This document shows positions 52,547 to 62,185 of a stretch of DNA of 64,000 nucleotides, piece after piece. The stretch is from NCBI RefSeq assembly GCF_029714305.1, contig NZ_CP121647.1, positions 6,096,501 through 6,160,500 on the forward strand, read 5' to 3'. A program made the translations under genes and the position numbers. The DNA is from Bradyrhizobium sp. CB3481 (GTDB taxonomy: Bacteria > Pseudomonadota > Alphaproteobacteria > Rhizobiales > Xanthobacteraceae). Position 1 is the stretch's first letter; each line of letters begins with the position of its first letter. The notes beneath the pieces were generated by a model, which saw nothing but the letters and a program-made list of their open reading frames with translations, ran no database searches and was not told where the DNA came from.

Positions 52547-52669
52547 GTCGTCCCTGCGAAAGCAGGGACCCATAACCATGGGCGCTAATTTAGTCGTTGC
52601 GAACGTCGGCTAGCCGATCACTCAGCCGACAGGCCGCGGGGTATGGGTCCCGGCGTTCGCCGGGACGAC
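52547..52669. repeat. Palindromic repeat (GTCGTCCC type) between DctP and DctQ genes
   Basis: GTCGTCCCTGCGAAAGCAGG at the left, GGGTCCCGGCGTTCGCCGGG plus ACGAC at the right; GGGACCCATA is inverted as TATGGGTCCC. It fills the 147-bp gap within the TRAP operon. Confidence 0.88.
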
Positions 52670-52677
52670 GCACGGAA

Positions 52678-53679
52678 CTAATTGACCGCCCGGATCAGCG
52701 TCTTGATCTTGTCGGCGTGCGGACCGAGCTCCTTGGCGAGCTTGTCGAGATAGGGGTCGGCGATCTTCTGGAAGCTCGCTTTGTCGACGTCCTTGACGAT
52801 CTTGACGCCCATTTTCTCGAGCCGCGTCGCAGCCGCGTTCTCCAGATCGAATGCTCGCTTCGGCTCCTGCAGGCTGACGTCCCGCGCGGCGGCCAGCACC
52901 CATTTGCGCTGATCGGCATTGAGGCCCTGCCAGAGCTTGTCGCTGACCCAGACCACGCAATTGTTGGCCTCATGTCCGGTCGTCGACAGCACGGGCGCGA
53001 CTTCGTAGTGCTTGTTGATCATGTAGACGTTGACGGCGTTCTCGCCGAAGTCGACCACGCCGGTTTGCAGCGAGGTGTAGACGCTGCCGAACGGCATGTG
53101 CACCGTCTGGGCGCTATAGGCCGGAAACATCATGTCCTCGGTCGCGGTCGCCTGGACGCGGACCTTGAGGCCCTTCATATCCTCGGGCTTGCGCACCTCC
53201 TTCTTGCCGTACATGTGCCGAAAGCCCTGGGTGCAGAGGCCGATGGCGTGAATGCCCTGCGTGGTGTTGTCGATCATGTCGCGCACCGCCTCGAACACCT
53301 TCTCGTCGCCGAGCGCCTTGATGTTGTGCTCCTCGGAGCGGAATAGGAAGTGCAGCGACATCACGCCGGCCTGCGGCGAGATCGTCGAGGTGTTGGCTGA
53401 CGACACCACCGCGAAATCGAGATCGCCGGCCTTCACCAGCTGCAGGAGCTGAGGCTCCTGCCCGAGCTGCGCGCCGGGAAACTGATCGACGAGCATCGTG
53501 CCCTTACTCAGCTCCTTCAGCTTCGCCGAAAAGATGTCGTAAGCAATGCTGTAACCGGAGTTGAGCTGCTGATCGTGCGCGAAGCGATAGTGCTTCACTT
53601 CCTGCGCACTGGCGCCGGTGGCGAGCATGACCGCCGCAGCGGCGATCGCCGCGAGTATCGATTTCCCTGGATTCCCCAT
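52678..53679 (-). CDS. TRAP transporter solute-binding protein (DctP type)
   Basis: 333 aa. Signal peptide MGNPGKSILAAIAAAAVMLATGASA|Q. 'HYRFAHDQQLNSGYSIAYDIFSAKLKELSKGTMLVDQFPGAQLGQEPQLLQLVKAGDLDFAV' region is the DctP N-lobe, with the carboxylate-binding Arg in 'GLKVRVQAT' (about 158). ATG at 53679 follows GGGGGA; a longer start at 53712 is less likely. First gene of the TRAP operon, next to sugar-acid enzymes, so the ligand is probably an aldonate, uronate or related sugar acid. A GntR-type motif lies 53 nt upstream. Confidence 0.9.
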   Translation of the reverse strand: MGNPGKSILAAIAAAAVMLATGASAQEVKHYRFAHDQQLNSGYSIAYDIFSAKLKELSKGTMLVDQFPGAQLGQEPQLLQLVKAGDLDFAVVSSANTSTISPQAGVMSLHFLFRSEEHNIKALGDEKVFEAVRDMIDNTTQGIHAIGLCTQGFRHMYGKKEVRKPEDMKGLKVRVQATATEDMMFPAYSAQTVHMPFGSVYTSLQTGVVDFGENAVNVYMINKHYEVAPVLSTTGHEANNCVVWVSDKLWQGLNADQRKWVLAAARDVSLQEPKRAFDLENAAATRLEKMGVKIVKDVDKASFQKIADPYLDKLAKELGPHADKIKTLIRAVN

Positions 53680-53733
53680 GACGCATTCCCCCGTTGGCTT
53701 GATTTTTTCCAATCAAACCACCGGGGTGGCGAC

Positions 53734-53742
53734 ATTGTCAAT
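53734..53742 (-). promoter_or_regulatory. Candidate GntR operator upstream of the TRAP operon
   Basis: ATTGTCAAT inside ACATTGTCAATAAAG, 55-63 nt upstream of the DctP start. The same ATTGWCAAT core, in similar AT-rich context, precedes two further promoters in this locus (55575, 55638). Confidence 0.6.
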
Positions 53743-53817
53743 AAAGCATCGGATTTTTCCCGCCAGATCGCGCCAATCAGCTGTATCCTGATAGCTATTA
53801 TCGATAATTCGGCCGGA

Positions 53818-55524
53818 TCAGTCCCTGCCCTCGCCGCGCATGAAATCGAAGTCGCAGCCCTCGTCGGCCTGCAGAATCGTTTCATTGAACAGATACGCGT
53901 AGCCGCGCCGGGCTCCCTCGGCCGTTGCGGCCGGGGCCAGCGCCGCACGGCGCTTTGCCAGCTCGGCTTCATCGACCAGGAGATCGAGGCGGCGGCCTGC
54001 GACGTCGAGCCGGATCATGTCGCCGTTCCTCACCAGCGCCAGCGGGCCGCCCACCGCCGATTCCGGCGTAATGTGCAGTACGATGGTGCCGAACGCGGTG
54101 CCGCTCATACGCGCGTCCGAGATCCGCACCATGTCCTTGGTGCCGCCGCGCGCCAGCTTCTTCGGGATCGGCAGATAGCCGGCTTCGGGCATGCCCGGCG
54201 CGCCCTTGGGGCCGGCATTGCGTAGCACCAGCACGTCATCGGCATTGACGTCGAGATCGGGATCATCGACCCGCAGCGTCATGTCCTCGACGGATTCGAA
54301 CACCACCGCACGTCCGGTGTGCTGCAGCAGTTTTGGGCTCGCCGCCGATTGCTTGATGACGGCCCCCCGCGGCGCCAGATTTCCATGCAGGATCGCCATC
54401 GCGCCTTCCGCTTTGATCGGGTTGTCGCGTGAACGGATGGCATCCTGCCCCGGCACATCCTCCGCGCCGGCGACGATCTCGCGCAGCGTCTGGCCCGTGA
54501 TGGTCTTGGCATCGAGATCGATGAGGTCGCCAAGTTGCGCCATCAGCTTCGGCACGCCGCCGGCATGATGGAAATGCTCCATGTAATGCTCGCCTGACGG
54601 CTTCAGATCGACCAGCACCGGCACCTCACGGCCGAGCCTGTCGAACGTCTCAAGATCGATCTTGTGCGGCGAGCGATGGGCGATCGCGGTCAGATGGATC
54701 AGCCCGTTGGTCGAGCCGCCGATCGCCTGCATCACGACCTGGGCGTTGCGGAACGACGCCGGCGTCAATAGTTCGCTGGGTTTTGGCCCCTTCGTCTTGG
54801 CCATTGCGGCAGCGACCCTGCCGCTGGCCTCCGCCGAACGAAATCGCTCGGCATGCGGCGCAGGAATCGTTGCACTCATCGGCAGCGACAGCCCGAGCGC
54901 TTCGGTGATGCACGCCATGGTGCTGGCAGTGCCCATCACCATGCAGGTGCCGACCGATGGCGCGAGCCGGCCATTGACATCTTCGATCTCGACGTCATCG
55001 ATTTCGCCCGCACGATATTTCGCCCAGAGGCGGCGACAGTCGGTGCAGGCGCCGAGCACCTCACCCTTGTGATGTCCGACTACCATCGGCCCGACCGGGA
55101 TGACGACAGTCGGCAGATCGGCGCTGACCGCGGCCATGATCTGCGCCGGCAGCGTCTTGTCGCATCCGCCGATCACCACCACCGCATCCATCGGCTGCGC
55201 CCGGATCATCTCCTCCGTATCCATCGCCATCAGGTTGCGCAGATACATCGAGGTCGGATGCGAGAAGCTTTCGGCGATCGAAATGGTCGGAAACACCATC
55301 GGCATCGCGCCCGACAGCATCACGCCGCGCTTCACCGCCTCGATGATCTGCGGCACATTGCCGTGGCAGGGGTTGTAGTCGCTGTAGGTATTGGTGATGC
55401 CGACGATCGGCCTGTTCAGCGCGTCGTCCGAATAGCCCATGGCCTTGATGAAGGCCTTGCGCAGGAACAGCGAGAAGCCAGCATCGCCATAACTTGCCAG
55501 TCCCTTGCGAAGTCCGTCGGCCAT
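53818..55524 (-). CDS. IlvD/Edd-family sugar-acid dehydratase (arabinonate dehydratase-like)
   Basis: 568 aa, the length of IlvD/Edd enzymes. Fe-S ligands are Cys53 (NPCHG), Cys121 (GGCDKT, with Lys123 as the Mg-binding residue) and Cys194 (VGTCMVMGTAS). Opening 'RKAFIKAMGYSDDALNRPIVGITNTYSDYNPCHGNVP' resembles L-arabinonate/pentonate dehydratases rather than branched-chain IlvD (from memory). It converts an aldonate to its 2-keto-3-deoxy acid. Monocistronic between two promoters carrying the shared motif; ATG at 55524 preceded by AAGAAAAA and GGGAAG. Confidence 0.88.
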   Translation of the reverse strand: MADGLRKGLASYGDAGFSLFLRKAFIKAMGYSDDALNRPIVGITNTYSDYNPCHGNVPQIIEAVKRGVMLSGAMPMVFPTISIAESFSHPTSMYLRNLMAMDTEEMIRAQPMDAVVVIGGCDKTLPAQIMAAVSADLPTVVIPVGPMVVGHHKGEVLGACTDCRRLWAKYRAGEIDDVEIEDVNGRLAPSVGTCMVMGTASTMACITEALGLSLPMSATIPAPHAERFRSAEASGRVAAAMAKTKGPKPSELLTPASFRNAQVVMQAIGGSTNGLIHLTAIAHRSPHKIDLETFDRLGREVPVLVDLKPSGEHYMEHFHHAGGVPKLMAQLGDLIDLDAKTITGQTLREIVAGAEDVPGQDAIRSRDNPIKAEGAMAILHGNLAPRGAVIKQSAASPKLLQHTGRAVVFESVEDMTLRVDDPDLDVNADDVLVLRNAGPKGAPGMPEAGYLPIPKKLARGGTKDMVRISDARMSGTAFGTIVLHITPESAVGGPLALVRNGDMIRLDVAGRRLDLLVDEAELAKRRAALAPAATAEGARRGYAYLFNETILQADEGCDFDFMRGEGRD

Positions 55525-55574
55525 TTTTTCTTCCCGTTTCGTTGGAGGTGGGCACTTAAGGAGCCCGCCGGATT

Positions 55575-55583
55575 ATTGTCAAT
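55575..55583 (-). promoter_or_regulatory. Candidate GntR operator upstream of the dehydratase
   Basis: ATTGTCAAT inside ATTATTGTCAATGTC, 51-59 nt upstream of the dehydratase start. With the site at 55638 it brackets the 166-bp divergent promoter region. Confidence 0.6.
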
Positions 55584-55637
55584 GTCTGATTATTCGGGCG
55601 CATTCTGGGCTCATGCACCCCGAAATCGGCCGTCATT

Positions 55638-55646
55638 ATTGACAAT
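55638..55646 (+). promoter_or_regulatory. Candidate GntR operator upstream of the Gfo/Idh/MocA-gntR unit
   Basis: ATTGACAAT inside CATTATTGACAATAAAG, 45-53 nt upstream of the oxidoreductase start. TTATTG-A-CAATAA is a 13-bp palindrome around a central base, the best of the three copies. Confidence 0.65.
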
Positions 55647-55690
55647 AAAGATCCGGCGTGTTGACTACGGGCACCATTGGAAACGCGCCC

Positions 55691-56698
55691 ATGAACCAAC
55701 CGTTGCGCATTGGCCTGATCGGCGCCGGCATGGTGAGCCGTCATCATCTCATCGCCTGGGCCAGCATATCAGATCAGGCCCGCGTCGTGGCCATCGCCGA
55801 TCCGTCGGCCGAAAATGCCGCACGGCGCGCCGGCGAGTTCGGAATTGCGCAGACCTATGCCAGCGCCGAGGCGATGCTCGCGGCGGTGACGCTCGACGCC
55901 GTCGATATCGCAGCGCCCCGCGAAATGCACGCGCCGCTGGTGCGGCTCGCTGCCGCAAGACGATTGCCGGTGCTGTGCCAGAAGCCGCTCGCGCCCAACC
56001 TGCAGGAGGCAACGGAGCTTGCGGCCGAAGTCGATGGTGCGACACGCCTGATGGTGCACGAGAACTGGCGTTTTCGCGGTTATTACCGCGATGCGGCGGC
56101 GTGGCTGCGCGAGGGACGGATCGGCAATATCAAACAGGCGCAACTGACACTGTTGACCTCCGGCGTGCTGCCGGGGCCGGACGGGCTTTGTCCCGCGTTG
56201 GAACGGCAGCCGTTCATGCGGCGCGAACGGCGCATGCTCGTGGCTGAAGTGCTAATCCATCATCTCGATACGCTGCGCATGTTGCTCGGGCCGCTGCAGG
56301 TGACGGCGGCGCAGCTCTCGCGTTCCAGTGACCTTCTCGCCGGCGAAGACGGCGCGGTGATCCAGCTTCGGACCGATGGCGGCGCGGGCGTTGCCATGTT
56401 CGCCAGCTTCGCCGCCCACGGGCACCCGGCCACGCAGGTCGACCGGCTGGAAATCCTCGGCGACAAAGGCGCGATCCGGCTCGACGGGCCGTCGCTGACG
56501 TGTTCGGGCACGTCGCCGGCCGAACGCAGCTACGATCTCGCCGTCGAGTATCAGGGTTCCTATAATCGCACCATCGCGCATTTCGTGAGTGCGCTCCGCG
56601 ACAATCTGCCCTTCGAGACCGCGCCGGCCGACAACCTTCAGACCTTGCGCCTCGTCGAGGATTGTTATCGGCTGTCGGGCTGGGAGGCTCTGCGATGA
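55691..56698 (+). CDS. Gfo/Idh/MocA-family oxidoreductase
   Basis: 335 aa. Dinucleotide motif 'IGLIGAGMVSRHH' (7-19). The usual EKP motif reads QKP (97-99) in 'VLCQKPLAPN', replacing Glu while keeping the catalytic Lys98. 'EVLIHHLDTLRMLLG' supplies the His/Asp substrate-site residues (about 184-198). It likely oxidises a sugar or sugar acid in this locus. Followed by a GntR gene with ATGA overlap (56695-56698). Confidence 0.87.
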   Translation: MNQPLRIGLIGAGMVSRHHLIAWASISDQARVVAIADPSAENAARRAGEFGIAQTYASAEAMLAAVTLDAVDIAAPREMHAPLVRLAAARRLPVLCQKPLAPNLQEATELAAEVDGATRLMVHENWRFRGYYRDAAAWLREGRIGNIKQAQLTLLTSGVLPGPDGLCPALERQPFMRRERRMLVAEVLIHHLDTLRMLLGPLQVTAAQLSRSSDLLAGEDGAVIQLRTDGGAGVAMFASFAAHGHPATQVDRLEILGDKGAIRLDGPSLTCSGTSPAERSYDLAVEYQGSYNRTIAHFVSALRDNLPFETAPADNLQTLRLVEDCYRLSGWEALR

Positions 56699-57387
56699 AC
56701 CCACAGCCATCGTCGACGGACGCGCCCGCGCCCTCGCGCGAGGAGGAGCAGGCAGAGGTCATCCGCCGGCTCGAGGAGGACATCATCTTCGGCCGCTTCG
56801 CGCCGGGCCTGCGGCTGGTCGAAGACAACTTGATGCAGCGCTACGACGCCAGCCGGCACTTCGTCCGCCAGGCGCTGTTTCAGCTCGAGCGCCAGGGCAT
56901 CGTGCTACGCGAGAAGAACATCGGCGCCACCGTGCGATTCTATTCGGCCGACGAGGTGCGCCAGATCTACGAGGTGCGGGAAATGCTGACGCGGCAGGCG
57001 GCGCTGATGATTACGCTCCCCGCTCCCGCCAGCCTGATCGAACAGTTGACCGAACTGCAGCGGCAATACTGCGCCAAGGCCGACGCGCAGGATCTGCGCG
57101 GCATCCACGAGGCCAACGACGCGTTTCACGTCGCGCTGTTCTCGGCCTGCGGCAACCCGTATCTGGTGCGCTCGCTGCAGGACTACATGAACCTGACACT
57201 GCCGATGCGCGCCAAGAATCTCGCCGACAAAGAAGGACTGGCGCTATCCCGACGCCAGCACGAACTGATGATCGAACTCCTCACGGGCCGCGACAGCTGG
57301 GCGCTGGCGCAGCTGTGCGTCGATCACATGCAGTACAGCAAGTCGGATTATCTCGGCCGCATCGCGGAGGACGAGGGCAAGCGCTAG
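56695..57387 (+). CDS. GntR-family (FCD-type) transcriptional regulator
   Basis: 230 aa. Winged HTH 'EVIRRLEEDIIFGRFAPGLRLVEDNLMQRYDASRHFVRQALFQLERQGIVLREKNIGATV' region (about 21-80), followed by an all-helical FCD domain with metal/ligand residues in 'HEANDAFHVALFSACGN' (near 138-154) and 'RQHELMIELL'. It is the likely repressor acting at the ATTGWCAAT sites and sensing a sugar-acid intermediate. Coupled to the oxidoreductase gene; its TAG stop overlaps the stop of the convergent dehydrogenase gene within CTAG (57384-57387). Confidence 0.9.
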   Translation: MNPQPSSTDAPAPSREEEQAEVIRRLEEDIIFGRFAPGLRLVEDNLMQRYDASRHFVRQALFQLERQGIVLREKNIGATVRFYSADEVRQIYEVREMLTRQAALMITLPAPASLIEQLTELQRQYCAKADAQDLRGIHEANDAFHVALFSACGNPYLVRSLQDYMNLTLPMRAKNLADKEGLALSRRQHELMIELLTGRDSWALAQLCVDHMQYSKSDYLGRIAEDEGKR

Positions 57388-58208
57388 CGCTTGCCCCAAT
57401 CCACGATCCGGCCCTTGTCGCCATCGAACTCCATGCTGCAGAACGTGCCGCCCTGGAAGTAATCGCCGACCGGATCAGGCTTCAGCTTGGCCTGCTCGGC
57501 CATGGCGTGCTCGCGGAAATCTTCTGCCCTGCCGGTCGGCCGGTAGCCGAGCTCATAGGCTCGGTGGTTGTCCCACCAGGCGCGCTCGTTATAGGAGGCG
57601 CCGTAGAAGATCTCGAAATGGATGTCGGGATGTTCGAGGCCGATGCGGCAGAGCTGCACGAGGTCCTCGGGCTTCAGCCAGATCGAGAGGCGGCGGTGGT
57701 CGAGCGGCATCTCGCCGAAATTGCCGATCCGGATGCAGGTGACGCCAAGCCCGTGCTTGTCGGCGTAGAGCGCGCCGACCGCTTCGCCAAATACCTTGCT
57801 GACGCCGTAACGGCCATCGGGGCGCGGGGTGACGTCGGTGCCGATCCGGTGATGGCGCGGGTAGAAGCCGACCGCATGGTTCGACGAGGCGAAGATCACG
57901 CGCTTGACGCCCTTCTTTCGCGCCGCCTCGAACAGATTGTAGCCGCCGATGATGTTGGACTGCAGGATCGAATCCCAGGGCCCTTCGACCGAATAGCCGC
58001 CGAAATGCAGGATGCCGTCGACGCCCTCGCAGATCGCCTCGACCTCAGCCATATTGGCGAGATCGGCCGCCTTGAATTTCTCGTCCTTGCCGAGATCGGC
58101 CGGCGCCTTCAGGTCGCTCAGCACCAGGTCCGGATAGATCGGCGGCAGCAGCTTGCGCAGGGATGTCCCGATCCCGCCGGCGGCGCCGGTCATCAATATG
58201 CGTGGCAT
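57384..58208 (-). CDS. NAD-dependent uronate dehydrogenase-like SDR (Udh)
   Basis: 274 aa extended SDR. 'ILMTGAAGGIGTSLR' (4-18) binds NAD; catalytic triad Ser109 region in FASSNHAVGFYP, Tyr134 and Lys138 in YGVSK. 'DNHRAYELGYRP' and 'YFQGGTF' near the C-terminus match Agrobacterium uronate dehydrogenase as I remember it. It would oxidise a uronate (galacturonate or glucuronate) to its aldaro-lactone. ATG at 58208 preceded by AAGAGGAACGAA. Divergent from the SMP-30 lactonase gene, which would open such lactones. Confidence 0.82.
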   Translation of the reverse strand: MPRILMTGAAGGIGTSLRKLLPPIYPDLVLSDLKAPADLGKDEKFKAADLANMAEVEAICEGVDGILHFGGYSVEGPWDSILQSNIIGGYNLFEAARKKGVKRVIFASSNHAVGFYPRHHRIGTDVTPRPDGRYGVSKVFGEAVGALYADKHGLGVTCIRIGNFGEMPLDHRRLSIWLKPEDLVQLCRIGLEHPDIHFEIFYGASYNERAWWDNHRAYELGYRPTGRAEDFREHAMAEQAKLKPDPVGDYFQGGTFCSMEFDGDKGRIVDWGKR

Positions 58209-58301
58209 TTCGTTCCTCTTATCTCGCAACCGATTTGCGGTCATTAGCAGGGAATGATAGCAAACCCAACCGCTCTGGGAACGCACCAACGAGAACAGCA
58301 A

Positions 58302-59270
<969 letters not shown>

Positions 59271-59289
59271 CGCTCCCGCACACACTGCT

Positions 59290-59427
59290 GTCGTTCCGGC
59301 GAAAGCCGGAACCCATAACCACAGAATCGAGTCGTTGGAGCGAGCTGGAGCGCGAGCCTTCGCAAAGTGACTTCCTGTGGTTATGGATCCCGGATCGGCG
59401 CTCGCTGTGCTCGCTTGTCCGGGACCA
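59290..59427. repeat. Palindromic intergenic repeat (GTCGTTCC type)
   Basis: GTCGTTCCGGCGAAAGCCGG with CCCATAACCACAG is mirrored by CTGTGGTTATGG and a right end near GTCCGGGACCAC. Lies between the convergent lactonase and metallo-beta-lactamase genes. Confidence 0.82.
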
Positions 59428-59450
59428 CGGGGTGGTCAGAGACTATCAGC

Positions 59451-60338
59451 TCACCCCTTCTTCTCCTGCGCGGCGGTCTGCTTGACGAGCGCGTCCTCGA
59501 ACGCCTTCTCCAGCGTCGCCGCGTAGGCATTGAACTCGCCGGGATTGACGAATGGATTGGGTCCGCCTTCGCCGAGCTTGGCGCGTTTGTCCTGCATCTT
59601 GTACATTTCCGGATGCGGCGCGAGCAGCACGTCCACCTTCATGTCCTTGGCGCGCGCGAACGTCTTGCGGTAATCGGCGACGATTCCGAAATAGGTGGGA
59701 TCGCCGACCAAGCGGTTCAGCGCCACAGTGCCGCTGCAGAAGATCAGCGCGGAGCGCGTGGCGTCACCGTCCTTCACCGAAAATTCCCAACTCGTGCAGC
59801 CCGGCGAATGTCCGGGAGTCTCCCGCGCAGTCAGCGTGACATCGCCGACCGTCACCGTGTCGCCCTCGCGCACCGTGCGGTCGACCTTGACCGGCGGGAA
59901 ATTGAGCGCGTCGTTGTTCTCCGCGCCCGGGTAGTAGCCGCCTTCGAGCAGCGACTTGTCGGCTTCGCCCGCCACCATCCGCGCGCCGCTCGCCTTCTTG
60001 ATCTCGGCAAGGCCGCCGGTGTGGTCGATATGGGCGTGGGTGTTGAGGATGTATTTGATGTCGGTGATCTTGAAGTCGAGCTTCTCGATGTTTGCTTTGA
60101 CCAGCGAGGTCGATTCCGGCATCACCATATCGACGAGGACATGCCCCTGCGGCGACGTGATCAGATAGGACGCCAGCCCCTCGGTTCCAACATAGTAGAC
60201 GTTGCCGATCATCTTGAATGGCTCGGTCGGTGCGTTCCACTTTGCGCGTAGGGTTGCGAGCATATCCTTGACCGTCTGGGCCTGCGCGACCCCGGCAAGC
60301 GGCAACAGCGCGACCAGCGCAATGGCGACTCTCTTCAT
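59451..60338 (-). CDS. Subclass B3 metallo-beta-lactamase, BJP-1-like
   Basis: 295 aa. Signal peptide MKRVAIALVALLPLAGVAQA|Q directs export to the periplasm. The B3 zinc ligands are complete: H101-x-H103 and D105-H106 in HAHIDH, H177 in TPGHSPGC, H242 in APHPEMY. 'GTEGLASYLI', 'LLEGGYYPG' and 'GTVALNRLVG' match the Bradyrhizobium BJP-1 enzyme as I recall it. Predicted to hydrolyse beta-lactams including carbapenems. The ATG at 60338 starts the signal peptide; a longer frame runs into the palindromic repeat and is rejected. No mobile element nearby, so it is probably an intrinsic chromosomal gene. Confidence 0.88.
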   Translation of the reverse strand: MKRVAIALVALLPLAGVAQAQTVKDMLATLRAKWNAPTEPFKMIGNVYYVGTEGLASYLITSPQGHVLVDMVMPESTSLVKANIEKLDFKITDIKYILNTHAHIDHTGGLAEIKKASGARMVAGEADKSLLEGGYYPGAENNDALNFPPVKVDRTVREGDTVTVGDVTLTARETPGHSPGCTSWEFSVKDGDATRSALIFCSGTVALNRLVGDPTYFGIVADYRKTFARAKDMKVDVLLAPHPEMYKMQDKRAKLGEGGPNPFVNPGEFNAYAATLEKAFEDALVKQTAAQEKKG

Positions 60339-60386
60339 CTTCAACCTCGGTTTCTTGATTGTTCTGCGCCCGTCCTGCGAAGCGGC

Positions 60387-60463
60387 GTCATTATGAGGAT
60401 CGAAAGCAACGAAGCAATCCACGCTTGTCCAGCAATGGATTGCTTCGCTTTACGCGTAGTGAC
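60387..60463. repeat. Palindromic intergenic repeat (GTCATT...AGTGAC, degenerate)
   Basis: GAAGCAATCCACGC is inverted as a right arm ATGGATTGCTTC. The ends GTCATTATGAGGATCG and GCGTAGTGAC are degenerate relative to copies at 20699 and 40861, so this copy is decaying. Confidence 0.78.
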
Positions 60464-60473
60464 GGTTTAGGGA

Positions 60474-61904
60474 TTACGCAGCGTTGTAGCCGGCGACCGC
60501 CTTCACCTCGAGATATTCCTCGAGGCCGTACTTGCCCCACTCGCGGCCGTTGCCGGACTGCTTGTAGCCGCCGAACGGCGCGGTGCGGTCGTTCGGCACG
60601 CCCTGCAGGTTGACGTTGCCGGCGCGGATCTGGCGGGCGACGCGGCGCGCGCTTTCCACGGTATCGCCGGTGACGTAGCCGGCGAGACCATAGGGCGTGT
60701 CGTTGGCGATCTTCACTGCTTCAGCCTCGTCCTTGGCGCCGATGATGGTCAGCACCGGTCCGAAGATTTCCTCCTTCGCGATGGTCATGTCGTTGGTGAC
60801 GTCGGCGAAGATGGTCGGGCGGACATAGAAGCCCTTGTTGACGCCGTCCGGCAGGCCCGGACCGCCGGCGACGAGCGTCGCGCCTTCATCGATGCCCTTC
60901 TTGATCAACGCCTGGATCTTGTCCCACTGGCCACGGTTGACGACGGGGCCGATAGTGGTGCCTTCGGCGCGGGGATCGCCGGCCTTGGTCTTGTCGGCGA
61001 CGCCCTTCGCGATCGCAGCGACTTCTTTCATCTTCGACAGCGGCACGATCATCCGCGACGGCGCGTTGCACGACTGTCCGGAGTTGTTGAACATGTGCAT
61101 GACGCCACCGGTTACCGCCTTGGTGAGGTCGGCGCCTTCGAGGATGACGTTCGGCGACTTGCCGCCGAGCTCCTGGCTGACGCGCTTCACGGTCGGCGCG
61201 GCGCGCTTGGCAACGTCGACGCCGGCGCGGGTCGAGCCGGTGAACGAGATCATGTCGATGTCGGGATGTTCGGCCATCGCAGCGCCGACTTCGGGGCCGA
61301 GGCCGTTGATGAGGTTGAACACGCCCTTCGGCACGCCGGCTTCATGGAGGATTTCCGCGAAGATCAGCGCCGAGGTCGGGGTGAATTCGGAGGGCTTGAG
61401 GATCATGGTGCAGCCAGCGGCGAGCGCGGGCGCGACCTTGCAGGCGATCTGGTTCAGCGGCCAGTTCCACGGCGTGATCATGCCGACGACGCCGACCGGC
61501 TCGCGCACGACGACGGCCGAGCCGAGCGTCTCCTCGAAATGGTAGTTCTTCAGCACTTCCAGCGTCGAGGCGATGTGGCCGAGCCCGGCGCCGGCCTGCA
61601 GCCGCTCGGCCATCGGCAGCGGCGCACCCATCTCGTCGGACACCGCCGCGCCGATCTCCTTCATGCGGCCCTTGTAGACCTCGATGATCTTTTCCAGGAG
61701 CGCGATGCGCTCTTCGCGGCTGGTCTGCGAATAGGTCACGAAGGCGCGCTTGGCGGCGGCGACGGCCTTGTCGAGATCGGCCTTGGAGCCCAGCGCAACT
61801 TCATACATCGCTTCTTCGGTCGCTGGATTGACGACCGGGGTGGACTTCTTGACGGCCGGATCGACCCAGGCGCCATCGATGTAGAATTGCATGCGATTGA
61901 CCAT
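60474..61904 (-). CDS. NAD(P)-dependent aldehyde dehydrogenase
   Basis: 476 aa. 'ITPWNWPLNQIACKVAPALAAGCTMILKPSE' (143-173), NAD-binding 'FTGSTRAG' (221-228), catalytic base Glu245 in SQELGGKSP and nucleophile Cys279 in NSGQSCNAPSR. The FGG..QSGNGRE C-terminal motif is present. It oxidises an aldehyde to the acid; the specific aldehyde is unknown. ATG at 61904 is preceded by AAAGAGG, a good site. Separated from the AceE-like gene by 281 bp containing a palindromic repeat. Confidence 0.93.
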   Translation of the reverse strand: MVNRMQFYIDGAWVDPAVKKSTPVVNPATEEAMYEVALGSKADLDKAVAAAKRAFVTYSQTSREERIALLEKIIEVYKGRMKEIGAAVSDEMGAPLPMAERLQAGAGLGHIASTLEVLKNYHFEETLGSAVVVREPVGVVGMITPWNWPLNQIACKVAPALAAGCTMILKPSEFTPTSALIFAEILHEAGVPKGVFNLINGLGPEVGAAMAEHPDIDMISFTGSTRAGVDVAKRAAPTVKRVSQELGGKSPNVILEGADLTKAVTGGVMHMFNNSGQSCNAPSRMIVPLSKMKEVAAIAKGVADKTKAGDPRAEGTTIGPVVNRGQWDKIQALIKKGIDEGATLVAGGPGLPDGVNKGFYVRPTIFADVTNDMTIAKEEIFGPVLTIIGAKDEAEAVKIANDTPYGLAGYVTGDTVESARRVARQIRAGNVNLQGVPNDRTAPFGGYKQSGNGREWGKYGLEEYLEVKAVAGYNAA

Positions 61905-62066
61905 CGGAAACCTCTTTAATCTCGGAGCAATGGAGGGGAACGAAAGCGTTCGGCAGGCATCCTTGCACGAAAGCCAAGGCGGTTGAACCCGCCATATGCG
62001 GGGCGCCGCGATGCGGCAGGCGCTGGATATAAGGACGGCGGCGCGGCGGTGGCAAGGTCGGTAATT

Positions 62067-62176
62067 CGTCCCGGCGAAGGCCGGGACCCATAAGCACCGG
62101 CGGGAGTCGTGAGATAATGCCGTTGGACCTCATCAAGGTAACGGCGGCGTATGGGTCCCGGCCTTCGCCGGGACGA
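62067..62176. repeat. Palindromic repeat (GTCCCGG type)
   Basis: CGTCCCGGCGAAGGCCGGGAC and GGGTCCCGGCCTTCGCCGGG plus ACGAC are inverted, with GACCCATAAG and TATGGGTCCC inside. It ends 10 nt before the AceE-like stop codon (62186), in the position of a 3' transcript stem-loop. Confidence 0.85.
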
Positions 62177-62185
62177 CTGGAATTG

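Noticed and set aside
53797..53808. Palindrome ATTATCGATAAT as another GntR operator
   Set aside because: It is a perfect 12-bp dyad but does not match the ATTGWCAAT core and lies just past the dehydratase stop; it might be bound by something else, with no support.
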